Notes: generated by a model not told the origin, from the letters alone. DNA of 61,697 bases from Pseudomonadota bacterium (GCA_039815145.1 JBCBZW010000020.1:1-61697), one strand, 5' to 3'. Shown: positions 17,692-28,953, numbered from the stretch's first letter. Program-made: numbers and translations.

Positions 17692-19026
17692 ATGAATGTC
17701 ACTATCTTCGGCTCTGGGTATGTGGGCCTCGTCACAGGCACGTGCTTTGCGGAGACCGGCAACCATGTGGTCTGCGTGGATGTGGACGCGGCAAAGATCG
17801 AGGGCTTGAAGCGGGGCGAACTGCCCATCTACGAGCCAGGCCTGGCCGACATGCTGGAGCGCAACGTCGCCGCCGGTCGCCTCGAATTCACCACGGACGT
17901 GACCGAGGCCATCGAGCACGGGTTGTTCCAGGTGATCGCCGTGGGCACGCCCCAAGACGAGGACGGCTCCGCGGACCTGCAGTACGTGCTGAGCGTCGCC
18001 TCCAGCATCGGCCAGCATATGAACGATTACCGCATCGTCATCGACAAGTCGACGGTACCCGTGGGCACCGCCGACCGCGTCCGCGAGACCATCGACGCGG
18101 AGCTGGCCAAGCGTGACGCCAACGTGGTCTTCGATGTGGTCTCCAACCCCGAGTTCTTGAAGGAAGGCGCGGCGATCAGCGACTTCATGAAGCCCGATAG
18201 GATCATCGTCGGTGCGGACAATCCGCGCACCGGCGAGCTGCTGCGCGCGCTCTACGATCCCTTCACCCGCAGCCGCGACCGCCTGATCATGATGGACATC
18301 CGATCCGCCGAGCTGACGAAGTACGCGGCCAACGCGATGCTGGCCACCAAGATCAGCTTCATGAACGAGATGGCCAACATCGCCGAGCGCTGCGGTGCGG
18401 ACATCGAACAGGTGCGTAAGGGCATCGGCTCCGACCCGCGCATCGGCTACCACTTCATCTACCCCGGCGCCGGCTACGGCGGATCCTGTTTCCCGAAAGA
18501 TGTAGCCGCCATCATCCGAACCGCCCAAGACCTCAACTACCCGGCCCGACTCCTAGAAGCCGTGGACGCGGTGAACGATCGGCAGAAGGAGCGCCTGTTC
18601 GAGAAAATCACGGCCCAATACGACGGTGACCTTTCGGGCAAGACCTTTGCCCTGTGGGGCCTCGCCTTCAAGCCCAACACGGACGACATGCGCGAAGCGC
18701 CCAGCCGCGTGTTGATGGAGGCCCTCTGGGCAGCCGGGGCCAAGGTGCGCGCCTACGACCCGGTGGCTCGCAGCGAAGCCGCTCGACTGTACCCGGATCA
18801 AGCCGGCCTCACCCTGTGTGAGAGTGCGATGGATGCCCTCGAAGGGGCTAACGCGCTCGTGATCATCACTGAGTGGAATGAGTTCCGCAGCCCGAACTTC
18901 GATCGCATCAAGCAGGATCTGGCCGAGCCGCTGATCTTCGACGGTCGCAACCTCTACGATCCGGCACTCCTGGACACGCTAGGCTTCAAGTACCACTCGG
19001 TGGGCCGCGAACCGATCCTCAATTAA
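17692..19026 (+). CDS. ugd: UDP-glucose 6-dehydrogenase
   Basis: This enzyme oxidises UDP-glucose to UDP-glucuronate with two NAD+, supplying uronic acid for surface polysaccharide. The protein is 444 aa. It starts with the Rossmann motif [11 protein letters not shown], has the structural helix [18 protein letters not shown] and the catalytic Cys in [12 protein letters not shown], and ends with a nucleotide-sugar-binding domain ([17 protein letters not shown]). The ATG at 17692 is preceded by GAAGGA; longer in-frame readings run into promoter-like sequence. It leads the plus-strand arm ugd-manC-manB. Confidence 0.95.
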   Translation: MNVTIFGSGYVGLVTGTCFAETGNHVVCVDVDAAKIEGLKRGELPIYEPGLADMLERNVAAGRLEFTTDVTEAIEHGLFQVIAVGTPQDEDGSADLQYVLSVASSIGQHMNDYRIVIDKSTVPVGTADRVRETIDAELAKRDANVVFDVVSNPEFLKEGAAISDFMKPDRIIVGADNPRTGELLRALYDPFTRSRDRLIMMDIRSAELTKYAANAMLATKISFMNEMANIAERCGADIEQVRKGIGSDPRIGYHFIYPGAGYGGSCFPKDVAAIIRTAQDLNYPARLLEAVDAVNDRQKERLFEKITAQYDGDLSGKTFALWGLAFKPNTDDMREAPSRVLMEALWAAGAKVRAYDPVARSEAARLYPDQAGLTLCESAMDALEGANALVIITEWNEFRSPNFDRIKQDLAEPLIFDGRNLYDPALLDTLGFKYHSVGREPILN

Positions 19027-19083
19027 CAAAAAGGTAAGGCGGCGGCAACGCCCGCCACCATGCCGACCCCGGGGTATCCGAAG

Positions 19084-20520
19084 ATGACCATCACTCCTCT
19101 GGTGCTCTCAGGCGGCTCAGGCACGCGCCTGTGGCCGATGTCACGCGAGTTGTACCCGAAGCAGCTCCTGCCCTTGGTGTCCGACCGCACCATGCTCCAG
19201 GACACCGTGCTGCGCCTGCAGGGAGTTGCGGGGCTCGAGGCACCCATGGTGGTCTGCAACAACGCCCATCGCTTCCTGGTCGCCGAGCAGCTACGCCAGA
19301 TCGAACACGCCGCGCAGGCGATCCTCCTCGAGCCCGTCGGGCGCAACACAGCGCCAGCGGTCGCCGTGGCGGCCTATCACTGGCTGGCCCAGGCGGACGG
19401 CGACGAGGAGGACACCACCCTGCTGGTGCTGCCAGCCGATCACGTCATCCTCGATGACGAGCGCTTCCGTGCCGCGGTCGAGCAAGCAGCGACAGCCGCG
19501 CGAGAGGGCCACCTGGTGACCTTCGGCATCACGCCGACCCGGGCCGAAACGGGCTACGGCTACATCCGCTCGGGCGCTGCCGTGGCCGCTGACGGCGAAC
19601 GTTTCCGAGAGGTCGCACAGTTCGTGGAGAAGCCCGATCAGGCCACCGCCGACGGCTACGTGGCGAGCGGCGATTACCTGTGGAACAGCGGCATGTTCAT
19701 GTTCTCCGCCCGCCGCTACCTCGAGGAGCTGACACGCTTCGCGCCTGAAATGGCGCACGCCTGCGAGCAGGCTTGCGCGAACGCGAGCGGCGATCTCGAC
19801 TTCGTTCGCCTGCAAGAGGAGGCCTTCGCCGCCTGCCCCAGCGACTCGATCGACTACGCGGTGATGGAGAAGACGGACCACGCGGTGGTCGTGCCTATGG
19901 ACGCAGGGTGGAGCGACGTCGGCACCTGGTCATCGCTCTGCGACGCCAGCCAACCCGACGCGCAAGGCAACGTGAGCACCGGCGACGTACTCCTCGAGGA
20001 CACCAACAACAGCTACGTGCGCGCCTCGCATCGCTTGGTGGCCGCCGTCGGCGTTGAGGACCACGTGATCGTGGAAACGGCCGACGCTGTGCTCGTGGCA
20101 CCGAAGGCCAAGGCCCAGGACGTCAAGAAGCTGGTGAACGCCCTCAAGGCGCGCCAGCGCGAAGAAGCGAGCTTGCACCGCGAGGTGTACCGCCCCTGGG
20201 GCTCCTACGACAGCGTCGACACCGGCAGCCGCTTCCAGGTCAAGCGCATCACCGTGAAGCCCGGCGCGGAGCTTTCGTTGCAGATGCACCACCACCGCGC
20301 CGAGCATTGGATCGTGGTGAGCGGCACGGCGGAGGTCACCTGCGGGGATGAGGTGTTCCTGCTCACGGAGAACCAATCCACCTACATACCGATCGGCACC
20401 CAGCATCGCTTGGCGAATCCCGGCAAGCTCCCGCTGGAGTTGATCGAGGTGCAGTCGGGCAGCTACCTAGGCGAGGACGACATCGTGCGCTTCCAGGACC
20501 ACTACGGACGGGCCGAATAG
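19084..20520 (+). CDS. manC: Mannose-1-phosphate guanylyltransferase / mannose-6-phosphate isomerase
   Basis: A bifunctional enzyme making GDP-mannose and interconverting fructose-6-P and mannose-6-P. Residues about 3-290 form the nucleotidyltransferase domain, with [14 protein letters not shown], the YPKQ motif and FVEKPD. Residues about 365-470 form the type II phosphomannose isomerase cupin, with [10 protein letters not shown] and [13 protein letters not shown] as metal ligands and IPIGTQHRL. The length matches AlgA/ManC. The ATG at 19084 gives the standard N-terminus [11 protein letters not shown]; an ATG eight codons earlier is also open. It is 57 nt after ugd and 2 nt before manB. Confidence 0.95.
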   Translation: MTITPLVLSGGSGTRLWPMSRELYPKQLLPLVSDRTMLQDTVLRLQGVAGLEAPMVVCNNAHRFLVAEQLRQIEHAAQAILLEPVGRNTAPAVAVAAYHWLAQADGDEEDTTLLVLPADHVILDDERFRAAVEQAATAAREGHLVTFGITPTRAETGYGYIRSGAAVAADGERFREVAQFVEKPDQATADGYVASGDYLWNSGMFMFSARRYLEELTRFAPEMAHACEQACANASGDLDFVRLQEEAFAACPSDSIDYAVMEKTDHAVVVPMDAGWSDVGTWSSLCDASQPDAQGNVSTGDVLLEDTNNSYVRASHRLVAAVGVEDHVIVETADAVLVAPKAKAQDVKKLVNALKARQREEASLHREVYRPWGSYDSVDTGSRFQVKRITVKPGAELSLQMHHHRAEHWIVVSGTAEVTCGDEVFLLTENQSTYIPIGTQHRLANPGKLPLELIEVQSGSYLGEDDIVRFQDHYGRAE

Positions 20521-20522
20521 CC

Positions 20523-21884
20523 ATGCATCGTCAGATCGATTGCTTCAAGGCCTACGACATTCGTGGGCAGGTGCCCGGCACGCTGGACGAAGACATCGCC
20601 TGGCGCATCGGTCGCGCCTACGCCGCCCACCTGAACCCCAAGTCCGTGGTGATCGGCCGCGACATGCGTGCCTCGAGCGACGCCCTCTCCGACGCCCTCG
20701 CCCGCGGCCTCACCGAGAGTGGCGTGGCGGTGAGCGACATCGGCCTGTGCGGCACGGAGGAGATCTACTTCGCGTGCTTCGACGGTGGCTTTGACGGCGG
20801 CATCATGGTCACGGCCAGCCACAACCCGCCCGACTACAACGGCATGAAGCTCGTGCGCGAGGGCGCCAGGCCCTTGAGCCGCGATACGGGGTTGGAGGAC
20901 ATCCGCCGCCTCGCCGAGGCAGGTGACTTCCCTGCGGCCACGGCGCAGCCCGGCACGCGTCAACCCTACGATAGCCGCGCGGCCTACATTCAACACTTGC
21001 TCAGCTACGTCGATCCCGAGCAGCTTCCGCGACTCAAGATCGTCGTGAACCCAGGCAATGGCACCGCCGGTGCTGTGCTCGACGCCCTCGAGCCGCTACT
21101 GCCCTTCGAGTTCATCAAACTGCACTACGACCCCGACGGCAGCTTCCCGAACGGTGTGCCCAACCCGCTCCTGCCCGAAAACCGTGCGCCCACCACCGAG
21201 GCCATCCTCGAGACCGGCGCCGACCTCGGCCTCGCCTGGGACGGTGACTTCGATCGCTGCTTCGCCTTCGATCACAAGGGCCGCTTCATCGAGGGCTACT
21301 ACATCGTCGGCTTGCTGGCGAGCGCATTCCTGGCCAAGGACTCCGGGGCGCGCATCGTTCACGATCCGCGCCTGGTTTGGAACACGGTTGATGTGGTGAG
21401 CAACGCCGGTGGCACGGCCGTGCAGACCAAGGCAGGCCACGCCTTCATCAAGGAACGTATGCGCGCCGAGGACGCGGTGTATGGGGGTGAGATGAGCGCC
21501 CATCACTACTTCCGCGACTTCGCCTACGCGGACAGCGGCATGATCCCGTGGCTGCTGATCGCCGAGATCATGGGGCGAAGCGGACAAACGCTCGCGGCCC
21601 TGGTGGATGAGCGGATCGCCAAGTTCCCCGCCAGCGGCGAGATCAACCGCCGCGTGACGGACGCCGCCGCGGTGATCGACGCCATCGGCAAGCGCTACCG
21701 CGTTGGGGCGCTCAGCGAGGAATCGGTGGACGGGCTCAGCCTCACCTTCACAGACTGGCGCTTCAACCTACGCGCCAGCAACACAGAGCCGCTACTGCGT
21801 CTCAACGTGGAGAGCCGAGGTGACGTCGCCTTGATGCAAGAGAAGACTGCGGAGCTACTCGCCGCCATCGACGCGCAGGCCTGA
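20523..21884 (+). CDS. manB: Phosphomannomutase/phosphoglucomutase
   Basis: Converts mannose-6-P to mannose-1-P, the step between the two ManC activities. The 453-aa protein shows the alpha-D-phosphohexomutase motifs in order: YDIRG at the N-terminus, the phosphoserine loop [11 protein letters not shown], the metal loop DGDFDRCF, the sugar-specificity loop [10 protein letters not shown], and a C-terminal phosphate-binding region [10 protein letters not shown]. The GEMSAHHYF form is typical of ManB/CpsG enzymes that accept mannose. It begins 2 nt after manC, so the two are co-translated. Confidence 0.95.
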   Translation: MHRQIDCFKAYDIRGQVPGTLDEDIAWRIGRAYAAHLNPKSVVIGRDMRASSDALSDALARGLTESGVAVSDIGLCGTEEIYFACFDGGFDGGIMVTASHNPPDYNGMKLVREGARPLSRDTGLEDIRRLAEAGDFPAATAQPGTRQPYDSRAAYIQHLLSYVDPEQLPRLKIVVNPGNGTAGAVLDALEPLLPFEFIKLHYDPDGSFPNGVPNPLLPENRAPTTEAILETGADLGLAWDGDFDRCFAFDHKGRFIEGYYIVGLLASAFLAKDSGARIVHDPRLVWNTVDVVSNAGGTAVQTKAGHAFIKERMRAEDAVYGGEMSAHHYFRDFAYADSGMIPWLLIAEIMGRSGQTLAALVDERIAKFPASGEINRRVTDAAAVIDAIGKRYRVGALSEESVDGLSLTFTDWRFNLRASNTEPLLRLNVESRGDVALMQEKTAELLAAIDAQA

Positions 21885-21906
21885 AGCGGTAGCAACGCTA
21901 CCGCTT
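21884..21906. terminator. Hairpin between convergent manB and exporter gene
   Basis: Perfect 10-bp stem AAGCGGTAGC / GCTACCGCTT with a 3-nt loop, starting on the last base of the manB stop. It lies in the 46-nt gap between convergent genes and could stop transcription from both sides. The T tracts are weak. Confidence 0.6.
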
Positions 21907-21930
21907 ACGTTGACAGCAACCTCAAGGCGC

Positions 21931-24798
21931 CTAGAAGACGCCGACAGCCCTCGCAGTCGCGGCAGACAAGCCAAGCTGATACAACACGCTGGAGATCGTG
22001 CTCCACAGTGCCAGGGGCCGCATGCGATCCGCATCCAGCGGTACCACGATGGTGTCGCCGTAGGCGATCGGAATCTGCCCGCTCCGGAACCAGCGTGAGT
22101 TCTTCGAGGTCACCACCTCACCGTTCGCGCGCACCACGTAGATACGTTTGCTATCGGCTTGCTTGGTGACGCTACCGGCCTTGTCCAGGTAGTCATCAAG
22201 CGCTTTGTTCGGGTCGAACAGATGTGAGCCCGGGAACTGTACCTGACCGATGACCGTAACCTCCTGTGACAGCTCAGGCACGATGAGCCGATCGCCATTG
22301 CGCAACACGAGATCAGCCGGCGAACCATGCCCGTCTCGAAGTAAGCGATCGAGGTCGATCACCAATCGGCCGACCGCGGGGGTGGCGCGAATCTGCGCGA
22401 GCAGTTCCTGCCCGAGGCGCAAGGCCTCCCCAGCGTTGGCGCCCCCCGTCGGGGATTGCGCGCCCTGCACAGCGGCAACCGCGAGATCCGACTCGAGGCG
22501 ACGCGCCAACTGCTCCAAGCGTTCCTGCTCACGGTTGCGCAGGCCCACCCGCGTAAAGGTGGCACCCGCTGGAAAGGCGTAGTCCGTGAGCCCACCGGCG
22601 CGGGCCACCAGGTCGGCCAACGTCTCGCCGCGTGCCACCGGGTAGGTGCCAGGGAAACGGACCTCACCGCTCAGGGTGACCGTGTCAGTATTGCCGATCG
22701 CCGGAACCGCCTTGACCAACAGGTGATCACGCGCCTGCAGTACGAGATCCGCAGCCTCGTCACCCGCGAGTACGCTATCCAGATCGATCGAGATGAAACG
22801 CGTGGCTGCATCCTGCCCTGGCACGATGACGCGCCGAGTCAGCACCGCATCGCTGGTAAAGGCGTTTTGCGATAGCCCTCCTGCGGCGCGCAGCAGGTCG
22901 CCGATGCGCATACCTGACACCACCGGATAGCGGCCCGCGATCATGACTTCGCCCGCCACCGTTGCCACCGGGGTGGGTTCTCCGAACTCGCCCTGATCGC
23001 CAAGGGCTTTGAGCAGGGGGTCGATCACCCCGGAACGATCGCGGTTGAGCTGAAACACCGTGATCCGGTCACGGGGTTGTAGCAGGGGATTCGCATCGCT
23101 GCGTGGGGCGACCAACGCCTCGCGTAGGTTGGCCGTCGCCACCGACAGCTTGCCAGCGCGATCTGCCCGCCTGATGAGCACGTAGTTGGTATCAGCAAAT
23201 TCCCGCAGATCTTGCGGCGACGTGATCACATCGGTTAAGCGAAGCCCTTCACGCCACTGGAACTCGCGTGGCTCGCGCACATGCCCCTCGAGGGAGACGA
23301 CACCGCGAACCACCCGTTGCGCCGGAATCACACGCAACACGTCCCCGTTGCGCAAGATCTCCCGTCGACCGGCGTCGGCGCCCAGGTTGACATCGATCAC
23401 CGTGCGCACGCCGCTAGGCAGAACCCGCTCCAGGCGGGCGTTATCCAGCCGCGCATCCGCGCTCAACCCGCCGGCGAGTGCCAGCAATTGCTCTACCGTG
23501 GTCTCGCCGCGTAGTTCGTAGCGCGCGGGGCGATTGACGGCCCCCTCCACGCCTACCACCGGTCCGATCGGCGGCACGAACACCGCGTCTCCGTCGCGCA
23601 AGCGCTGGTTGTTGCGCGTGTCACCGCGTAGCAGCAGGTCGTAGAGATCGAGTGTGGTCACCACGCGGCCGTCGCGTTTCAGTTGCACGCCGCGCAGGGA
23701 CCCGTTTTCTTCCACACCCCCACTCAAGAGCAGCGCATTCGTGATGGTGGTCAGGCTGTCCACGGTGAGTACGCCATGACCCTTTACGTCCCCGGCCATG
23801 AGCACCTGGATCGCCCGCAGGCGCTTGATGGTCACGGTGGTGTTGACGCCGATCATCTGCTCGGAGACTTGCGTGCGGATCTCATCACGCACCTGATCGA
23901 GGGGCAGCCCGGCAACGGTGACTGGGCCGATCTGCGGCACCAACACTCGTCCCTCACGATCGACGGTGAGTTCGAAGCTCTCGTTCTGTGAACCGTAGAG
24001 GCTGATGAGTATCACATCGGACGGACCCACCACATAGTTGCCCGGCACCGCCGTCGCCGTCGGGTTGAACAGGAGTGCGTCCGCACGCGACAGGAACTCG
24101 CTGCCGTACAACGTCAAGGCGTCGGCGCCGGTGCTCACCAACGACAGCAGTTCCACGGACACGTCGAACCTGTCCAGGCCAGGCTCTGCCTGGATGCGCA
24201 TGGCCGCCTGCTCGGCCGTTAGCCCGGCGAGCTCGATGTGGAAGACGTTCTGCAGGTGAAGCACGCCGTAGCGATCAAGCTCGTAGCTTCGCCGGCCCAC
24301 GAGGTCCATCAAGAAGCGCGGCAAGCGGTCCACATCCTCGTCCGTGTTGTCTGTATCCAAGACGCGAGGGTCGACGGGGTTGAAGCCCACCAACACCGTG
24401 GACCCCGGCATCAAGGACTCCTCGGTCGTCTCGGACGGCAACTCCGCCTCTGGCTCGAGCAACAGTGGGTTCGCTTGATCGAGTGCATCGCTGCTCGGAT
24501 CGCCACTCCCTTCCGGCAAGGCCCCCGGGGGCAGCAGAGCGGCGAGATCGCTGGCCGAAATACCTAGCGACTGCATCAACCGTTCCCGCTCCGCTGGCGG
24601 CAGGTTCATCAGCTGCTGGACTTGGGCTGGAGAGACTGACTGGGCCTGGCTCGACGCCGGGAGGAAGATCGCCAGCATCGACATCGCCAGCAACAGCACG
24701 GCAGCATGGCGGTGGAGGGTTCTCGATACGGGGGTTTGCTCGACCATTCCGCTGATGGGTCCCTCAAAGCTTTTGATACGGGTGGGGCGGGTGAGCAT
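21931..24798 (-). CDS. Large Wza-type polysaccharide export protein with six SLBB repeats
   Basis: An exported 955-aa protein, about 2.5 times the size of Wza. The N-terminus has a late signal segment (AAVLLLAMSMLAIFLPASSQAQS, residues about 33-55). The Poly_export domain begins with NYVVGPSDVILISLYGS, with VDREGRVLVPQIGPV after it. At least six SLBB-like units follow, each of the form xGxVxxPGxYxxxxGxTxxDLxxxAGG (for example VSGMRIGDLLRAAGGLS and VARGETLADLVARAGGLT). Such proteins form or gate the periplasmic/outer-membrane channel for capsule and EPS. AAGGAAGG lies 5 nt before the ATG at 24798, favouring it over the Met at 24747. No Wzc tyrosine kinase is in the window. Confidence 0.88.
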   Translation of the reverse strand: MLTRPTRIKSFEGPISGMVEQTPVSRTLHRHAAVLLLAMSMLAIFLPASSQAQSVSPAQVQQLMNLPPAERERLMQSLGISASDLAALLPPGALPEGSGDPSSDALDQANPLLLEPEAELPSETTEESLMPGSTVLVGFNPVDPRVLDTDNTDEDVDRLPRFLMDLVGRRSYELDRYGVLHLQNVFHIELAGLTAEQAAMRIQAEPGLDRFDVSVELLSLVSTGADALTLYGSEFLSRADALLFNPTATAVPGNYVVGPSDVILISLYGSQNESFELTVDREGRVLVPQIGPVTVAGLPLDQVRDEIRTQVSEQMIGVNTTVTIKRLRAIQVLMAGDVKGHGVLTVDSLTTITNALLLSGGVEENGSLRGVQLKRDGRVVTTLDLYDLLLRGDTRNNQRLRDGDAVFVPPIGPVVGVEGAVNRPARYELRGETTVEQLLALAGGLSADARLDNARLERVLPSGVRTVIDVNLGADAGRREILRNGDVLRVIPAQRVVRGVVSLEGHVREPREFQWREGLRLTDVITSPQDLREFADTNYVLIRRADRAGKLSVATANLREALVAPRSDANPLLQPRDRITVFQLNRDRSGVIDPLLKALGDQGEFGEPTPVATVAGEVMIAGRYPVVSGMRIGDLLRAAGGLSQNAFTSDAVLTRRVIVPGQDAATRFISIDLDSVLAGDEAADLVLQARDHLLVKAVPAIGNTDTVTLSGEVRFPGTYPVARGETLADLVARAGGLTDYAFPAGATFTRVGLRNREQERLEQLARRLESDLAVAAVQGAQSPTGGANAGEALRLGQELLAQIRATPAVGRLVIDLDRLLRDGHGSPADLVLRNGDRLIVPELSQEVTVIGQVQFPGSHLFDPNKALDDYLDKAGSVTKQADSKRIYVVRANGEVVTSKNSRWFRSGQIPIAYGDTIVVPLDADRMRPLALWSTISSVLYQLGLSAATARAVGVF

Positions 24799-24855
24799 CG
24801 CAACCTTCCTTGGGGCAGAAGGCGCGTGAGCAGAGATCCGCCGCTAAACCCGGCG

Positions 24856-24884
24856 ATATTACGTAGCGGCGCTCAGCGACGCAA
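24856..24884 (-). promoter_or_regulatory. Sigma-70-like promoter of the export gene
   Basis: On the minus strand TTGCGT (24884-24879), a 17-nt spacer and TAATAT (24861-24856). The predicted transcript starts about 50 nt before the ATG at 24798. It suggests that the exporter can be transcribed apart from the upstream epimerase. Confidence 0.55.
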
Positions 24885-24944
24885 CGACGTCGCTTTCGCA
24901 AGCTCTTGCGGAGAGTACGGCTTCGGGGCGCTAGCCGGTGGGCA

Positions 24945-25952
24945 TCACACGCCGTAGTAGTCGCGGTACCACTCGATGAAACGGGCGACCCCCACCTCAA
25001 CCGGTGTGGACGGCCGGTAGCCGACATCGGCGGCGAGATCCTCGATATCCGCCGCCGTGGAGGGCACGTCACCGGGTTGCATCGGTAGCAAGTTCTTCTG
25101 CGCCTTGCGCCCGATGCATTCCTCGATCACTTCGATGTAGCGCATCAGTTCGACAGGTGAGTTGTTGCCGATGTTGTACAAGCGATAGGGCGCAGATGAG
25201 GTGCCGGGATCGGGGTGGGTGCCCGCCCACGCCTCGTTCGGCGTCGCCACCCGGTCCATCACCCGAATCACGCCCTCGACGATGTCGTCGATGTAGGTGA
25301 AGTCACGGCGATGGTGGCCATGATTGAAGACATCGATGGGCTTGCCTTCGAAGATGTTCCGTGTGAACAGGAACAGGGCCATGTCCGGTCGGCCCCAGGG
25401 GCCGTACACGGTGAAGAAGCGCAGGCCCGAGACAGGCAGGCCGTAGAGATGCGCATAGGTATGCGCCATCAGTTCGTTGGCCTTCTTGGTGGCTGCGTAG
25501 AGGGACAGGGGGTGGTCCACGTTGTGGTGGATCGAGAAGGGCTGGGTCTCGTTGGCGCCGTAGACCGAGCTCGACGAGGCGTAGACGAGGTGTTCGACGC
25601 CGTTGTGGCGACAGCCCTCCAAGATATTCGTGGTGCCCACCACGTTGCTGTCGATGTAGGCGTGGGGGTTCTCCAGCGAGTAGCGTACGCCGGCCTGGGC
25701 AGCCAGGTGGATCACGCGCTGCGCGCCTACCCTGGCGAAGAGGTCCGTCATGCCATCGCGATCCTCCAGCGACAGGCGCTCGAAGCGGAAATTCGCATGA
25801 TCGGTCAGCTGGGCAAGGCGCGCCTCTTTCAGGCTCGGATCGTAATAGTCGTTGAGGTTGTCAACACCTATCACCTCATCCCCGCGCTCGAGCAGACGCT
25901 TGCTCGTATGGAACCCGATGAAGCCCGCGGCTCCGGTAACCATGATCTTCAT
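24945..25952 (-). CDS. UDP-glucuronate 4-epimerase (SDR family)
   Basis: Interconverts UDP-glucuronate and UDP-galacturonate, using the product of Ugd. The 335-aa protein has the extended-SDR Rossmann motif [18 protein letters not shown], the Ser-Tyr-Lys catalytic set (ASSSSVYG and [11 protein letters not shown]) and [15 protein letters not shown], which is characteristic of the CapI/LspL group. The start is the ATG at 25952 behind GGAGAAGG; the longer open frame upstream is a shadow of the dehydrogenase gene. A UDP-GlcNAc/GlcNAcA 4-epimerase activity is the alternative, because a UDP-HexNAc dehydrogenase is directly upstream (43 nt gap). Confidence 0.88.
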   Translation of the reverse strand: MKIMVTGAAGFIGFHTSKRLLERGDEVIGVDNLNDYYDPSLKEARLAQLTDHANFRFERLSLEDRDGMTDLFARVGAQRVIHLAAQAGVRYSLENPHAYIDSNVVGTTNILEGCRHNGVEHLVYASSSSVYGANETQPFSIHHNVDHPLSLYAATKKANELMAHTYAHLYGLPVSGLRFFTVYGPWGRPDMALFLFTRNIFEGKPIDVFNHGHHRRDFTYIDDIVEGVIRVMDRVATPNEAWAGTHPDPGTSSAPYRLYNIGNNSPVELMRYIEVIEECIGRKAQKNLLPMQPGDVPSTAADIEDLAADVGYRPSTPVEVGVARFIEWYRDYYGV

Positions 25953-25995
25953 GCGCGTGCCTTCTCCGTTAGATTGTGACTGGCTGGGCGCGAGC

Positions 25996-27306
25996 TCAGA
26001 GCCGACCGTCCACCTGCTCAGCTGGCAGCGCGTACTTGATGTCGTAGAGCACGTGGTTGGACTTACCGAGGGCGCGAATCGCCTCGACCCCCATCTCCTG
26101 GAACTGACGATGGGCGACCGCCACCACGATCGCATCGTAGGCGCCGGGCTCCAGTGTCTTGACCGGGGACAAGCCGTACTCGAGTTCAACCTCGGCCGCG
26201 TCCACCCATGGGTCGTGTACCTCGACCGTCGCCCCGTAGGACTCCAGTTCACGCATGACATCCACCACGCGGGTATTGCGCACGTCCGGGCAGTTCTCCT
26301 TGAACGCGAGCCCCATGATCAAGATGCGTGAGCCGGTCACGTGTAACCGCCGGCGCATCATCAGCCGCGTCAACTCCCCCGCGACGTGCAGCCCCATGTT
26401 GTCGTTGATCCTACGCCCCGCGAGGATCATCTCCGGGTGATAGCCCACCTCCTGGCATTTGTGTGTGAGGTAGTAGGGATCCACGCCGATACAATGCCCG
26501 CCCACCAGACCAGGACGGAAGGGCAGAAAGTTCCACTTCGTGCCCGCGGCCTCCAACACCTCCTCGGTGTCGAGGCCGAGGCGGTTGAAGATCAGGGCGA
26601 GTTCGTTGATCAGCGCAATGTTGACGTCGCGTTGGGTGTTCTCGATCACCTTGGCCGCTTCGGCGACGCGGATACTGCCCGCACGATAGGTTCCCGCGTC
26701 GATGATCAGCCGGTACAGGTCGTCTACCAGGGAGGCGACCTCAGGCGTGGAGCCCGCGGTGACCTTGACGATGTTGTTGATGCGATGCTGGCGATCACCG
26801 GGGTTGATGCGCTCAGGGCTGTAGCCGGCGTAGAAGTCGTGGTTGTAGCGCAGGCCGGACATCTGCTCCAGCACTGGCACACAGACCTCCTCCGTGGCGC
26901 CGGGGTAGACGGTGGACTCGTAGATCACCACATCGCCCCGACCGAGCACCTTACCGATGGTCTCGCTGGCGCGGATCAGCGGGGTCAGATCGGGTCGCTT
27001 GTTACCGTCGATCGGCGTCGGCACGGTGGCGATGAAGACGTTGCACGCACGCAGCGCCTCCAGGTCGGCGCTGTAGCTCAGGTGCTCCGAGGCGGCAAGC
27101 TCGTCCGCATCCACCTCGAGGGTGCGATCGTGGCCACCGCGCAGTTCGTCGACCCGCTGGGCATTGATATCGAAGCCGACCGTCGGCAGCTGACGGCCAA
27201 AGGCCACCGCCAGGGGCAAGCCCACATAGCCGAGGCCGATCACGGCGACCCGCAGATCCTTCATATGGGATAGCGCGGCAGGTTCCCCAGCGCTAGCAGC
27301 TTCCAC
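25996..27306 (-). CDS. UDP-N-acetylhexosamine 6-dehydrogenase (TviB/WbpA-like)
   Basis: A nucleotide-sugar dehydrogenase of about 436 aa, probably making a UDP-N-acetylhexosaminuronate. It has [14 protein letters not shown], the loop [35 protein letters not shown] and the catalytic Cys in [15 protein letters not shown]. These features match the TviB (Vi antigen)/WbpO group rather than Ugd. The start is uncertain: GTG at 27306 has GAGG 7 nt upstream; GTG at 27315 and ATG at 27264 are also in frame. It leads the minus-strand arm with the epimerase and exporter. Confidence 0.9.
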   Translation of the reverse strand: MEAASAGEPAALSHMKDLRVAVIGLGYVGLPLAVAFGRQLPTVGFDINAQRVDELRGGHDRTLEVDADELAASEHLSYSADLEALRACNVFIATVPTPIDGNKRPDLTPLIRASETIGKVLGRGDVVIYESTVYPGATEEVCVPVLEQMSGLRYNHDFYAGYSPERINPGDRQHRINNIVKVTAGSTPEVASLVDDLYRLIIDAGTYRAGSIRVAEAAKVIENTQRDVNIALINELALIFNRLGLDTEEVLEAAGTKWNFLPFRPGLVGGHCIGVDPYYLTHKCQEVGYHPEMILAGRRINDNMGLHVAGELTRLMMRRRLHVTGSRILIMGLAFKENCPDVRNTRVVDVMRELESYGATVEVHDPWVDAAEVELEYGLSPVKTLEPGAYDAIVVAVAHRQFQEMGVEAIRALGKSNHVLYDIKYALPAEQVDGRL

Positions 27307-27412
27307 GTTCGACACCTCATGACGGTCGGGATGTTTACAGGCGCCGGAATATACCGCACCCGAGCCGCGACGTCGGCGGCGATGCTCACAAAGCCCCGCT
27401 TGGGCCTTTTCG

Positions 27413-27438
27413 GCCCCCGATCAACGGCGATCGGGGGC
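27413..27438. terminator. Hairpin between the TviB-like gene and nhaB
   Basis: A 10-bp stem GCCCCCGATC / GATCGGGGGC with a 6-nt loop, just past the nhaB stop. A second small hairpin (GGGCC-TTTTC-GGCCC) adjoins it. There is no clear T tract on either strand, so it is a likely but not canonical end of the nhaB transcript. Confidence 0.45.
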
Positions 27439-27453
27439 ACGCGAGGGCGGGAC

Positions 27454-28953
27454 TCAGCCCAGAATCACGGCGATCAGGGCCACGATTGAGAGCACGATGG
27501 TGTAGGGCAACGCGAGCTGCACCATCTTCATGTAGGACAGGCGCAGAAGCGGCGCCAACGCGGAGGTCAGCAGGAACAGGAAGGCGGCCTGGCCGTTTGG
27601 CGTGGCGACGCTGGGGATGTTGGTGCCCGTGTTGATCGCCACTGCCAGCGTCTCGAAGTGCTCGCGGCTGATCTCGCCCGCGTTGAAGGCCGCCTCGACC
27701 TCGGAAATGTAAACAGTCGCAACGAACACGTTGTCGCTCACCATGGACAGCACGCCGTTGGCGATGAAGAACAGCGGCGCCTGGCTGTCGATGGGCTGAT
27801 GCAGCACCCACTCGATGACGGGCTCGAACAGGTGCTGATCGTGGATCACGCCCACGATGGCGAAGAACACCACCAGCAGCGCCGTGAATGGCAGGGCCTC
27901 CTCGAAGGCATGGCCGATGCGCGCCTCCTGGATGACCCCCGTAAACGCCGTGGCAAGCACGATCACGGTCAACCCGATCAGGCCGACTTCCGCCAAGTGC
28001 AGGGCAAGACCCACCACCAGGAACAGCACCGTGGCGCCCTGCACCCAGAGCACGGCGACATCGCTCGGCGTACGCTTGCGCGTCTCTTCGGCGTCGTACT
28101 CCTCCAGCACGCGCCGCACGTTGGCGGGCAGGGTGGCGCCGTAGCCGCCGATGCGGAAGTGCTCGACGCCCCAGCAGACGGCCATGCCGGCGAAGAGCAC
28201 GGGGATCGATACGTAAGCGACGGCCAGGTAGAACTCGATGAAGTCCCAGCCGAGCTTCTTCGCGATCAACAGGTTCTGCGGCTCACCCACCTGGGTCGCC
28301 ACGCCACCGAGCGCCGTGCCGATGGCCGCGTGCATCACGAGCTGCCTCAGGAAGGCGCGGAACTGGTCGAGATCCGCGCGGTGGTTGTCGCCGACATCGT
28401 GATCCGCCGTGTGATCGTGATTGTCCGCGTGGAAGTGCTTACCGGAAGCGACCTTGTGGTAGACAGCATGGAAGCCGAGGGCCACCGTGATCACCACGGC
28501 GGTGACCGTGAGCGCGTCGAGGAACGCGGAGAGCACCGCCGCGACCAGCAGGAACACGAGCGACAGCGGCTTCTTGCCCTTCAGCCCCAGCACCAGCTTG
28601 GTGAAGATGAACAGCAACAGCTCGCGCAGGAAGTAGATGCCCGCGACCATGAAGATCAGTAGCAGGATGACGGGGAAGTTGGTCACCGTCTCCTCGTACA
28701 CCGTGTGCGCGGAGGTCATGCCGATGGCGACCGCCTCCACGGCGAGCAACCCGCCGGGCTGCAGGGGATAGCAGCGCAGCGCCATGGCTAAGGTAAAGAT
28801 GAACTCGCCGACGAGCAGCCAGCCGGCCAGCCCGTGATTGATCTGGAAGACGATCGGATTGAGGATCAGGAATCCGACGATCGCCTTCTTGTACCACCCC
28901 GGCGAACTGCCGAGGAAGTTATCCCAGAGTTCCGCCGTTATCGAGTTCGCCAT
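27454..28953 (-). CDS. nhaB: Na+/H+ antiporter NhaB
   Basis: Electrogenic sodium/proton exchange at the inner membrane. The 499-aa protein has about 12 hydrophobic segments and follows E. coli NhaB throughout: [14 protein letters not shown] at the start, [61 protein letters not shown], and [19 protein letters not shown] near the end. A His/Asp-rich cytoplasmic-loop insert ([14 protein letters not shown], about residues 173-190) is not in the E. coli protein. The start is 35 nt inside the end of dnaQ, in another frame; the conserved N-terminus supports it. Presence fits a marine lifestyle. Confidence 0.95.
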   Translation of the reverse strand: MANSITAELWDNFLGSSPGWYKKAIVGFLILNPIVFQINHGLAGWLLVGEFIFTLAMALRCYPLQPGGLLAVEAVAIGMTSAHTVYEETVTNFPVILLLIFMVAGIYFLRELLLFIFTKLVLGLKGKKPLSLVFLLVAAVLSAFLDALTVTAVVITVALGFHAVYHKVASGKHFHADNHDHTADHDVGDNHRADLDQFRAFLRQLVMHAAIGTALGGVATQVGEPQNLLIAKKLGWDFIEFYLAVAYVSIPVLFAGMAVCWGVEHFRIGGYGATLPANVRRVLEEYDAEETRKRTPSDVAVLWVQGATVLFLVVGLALHLAEVGLIGLTVIVLATAFTGVIQEARIGHAFEEALPFTALLVVFFAIVGVIHDQHLFEPVIEWVLHQPIDSQAPLFFIANGVLSMVSDNVFVATVYISEVEAAFNAGEISREHFETLAVAINTGTNIPSVATPNGQAAFLFLLTSALAPLLRLSYMKMVQLALPYTIVLSIVALIAVILG

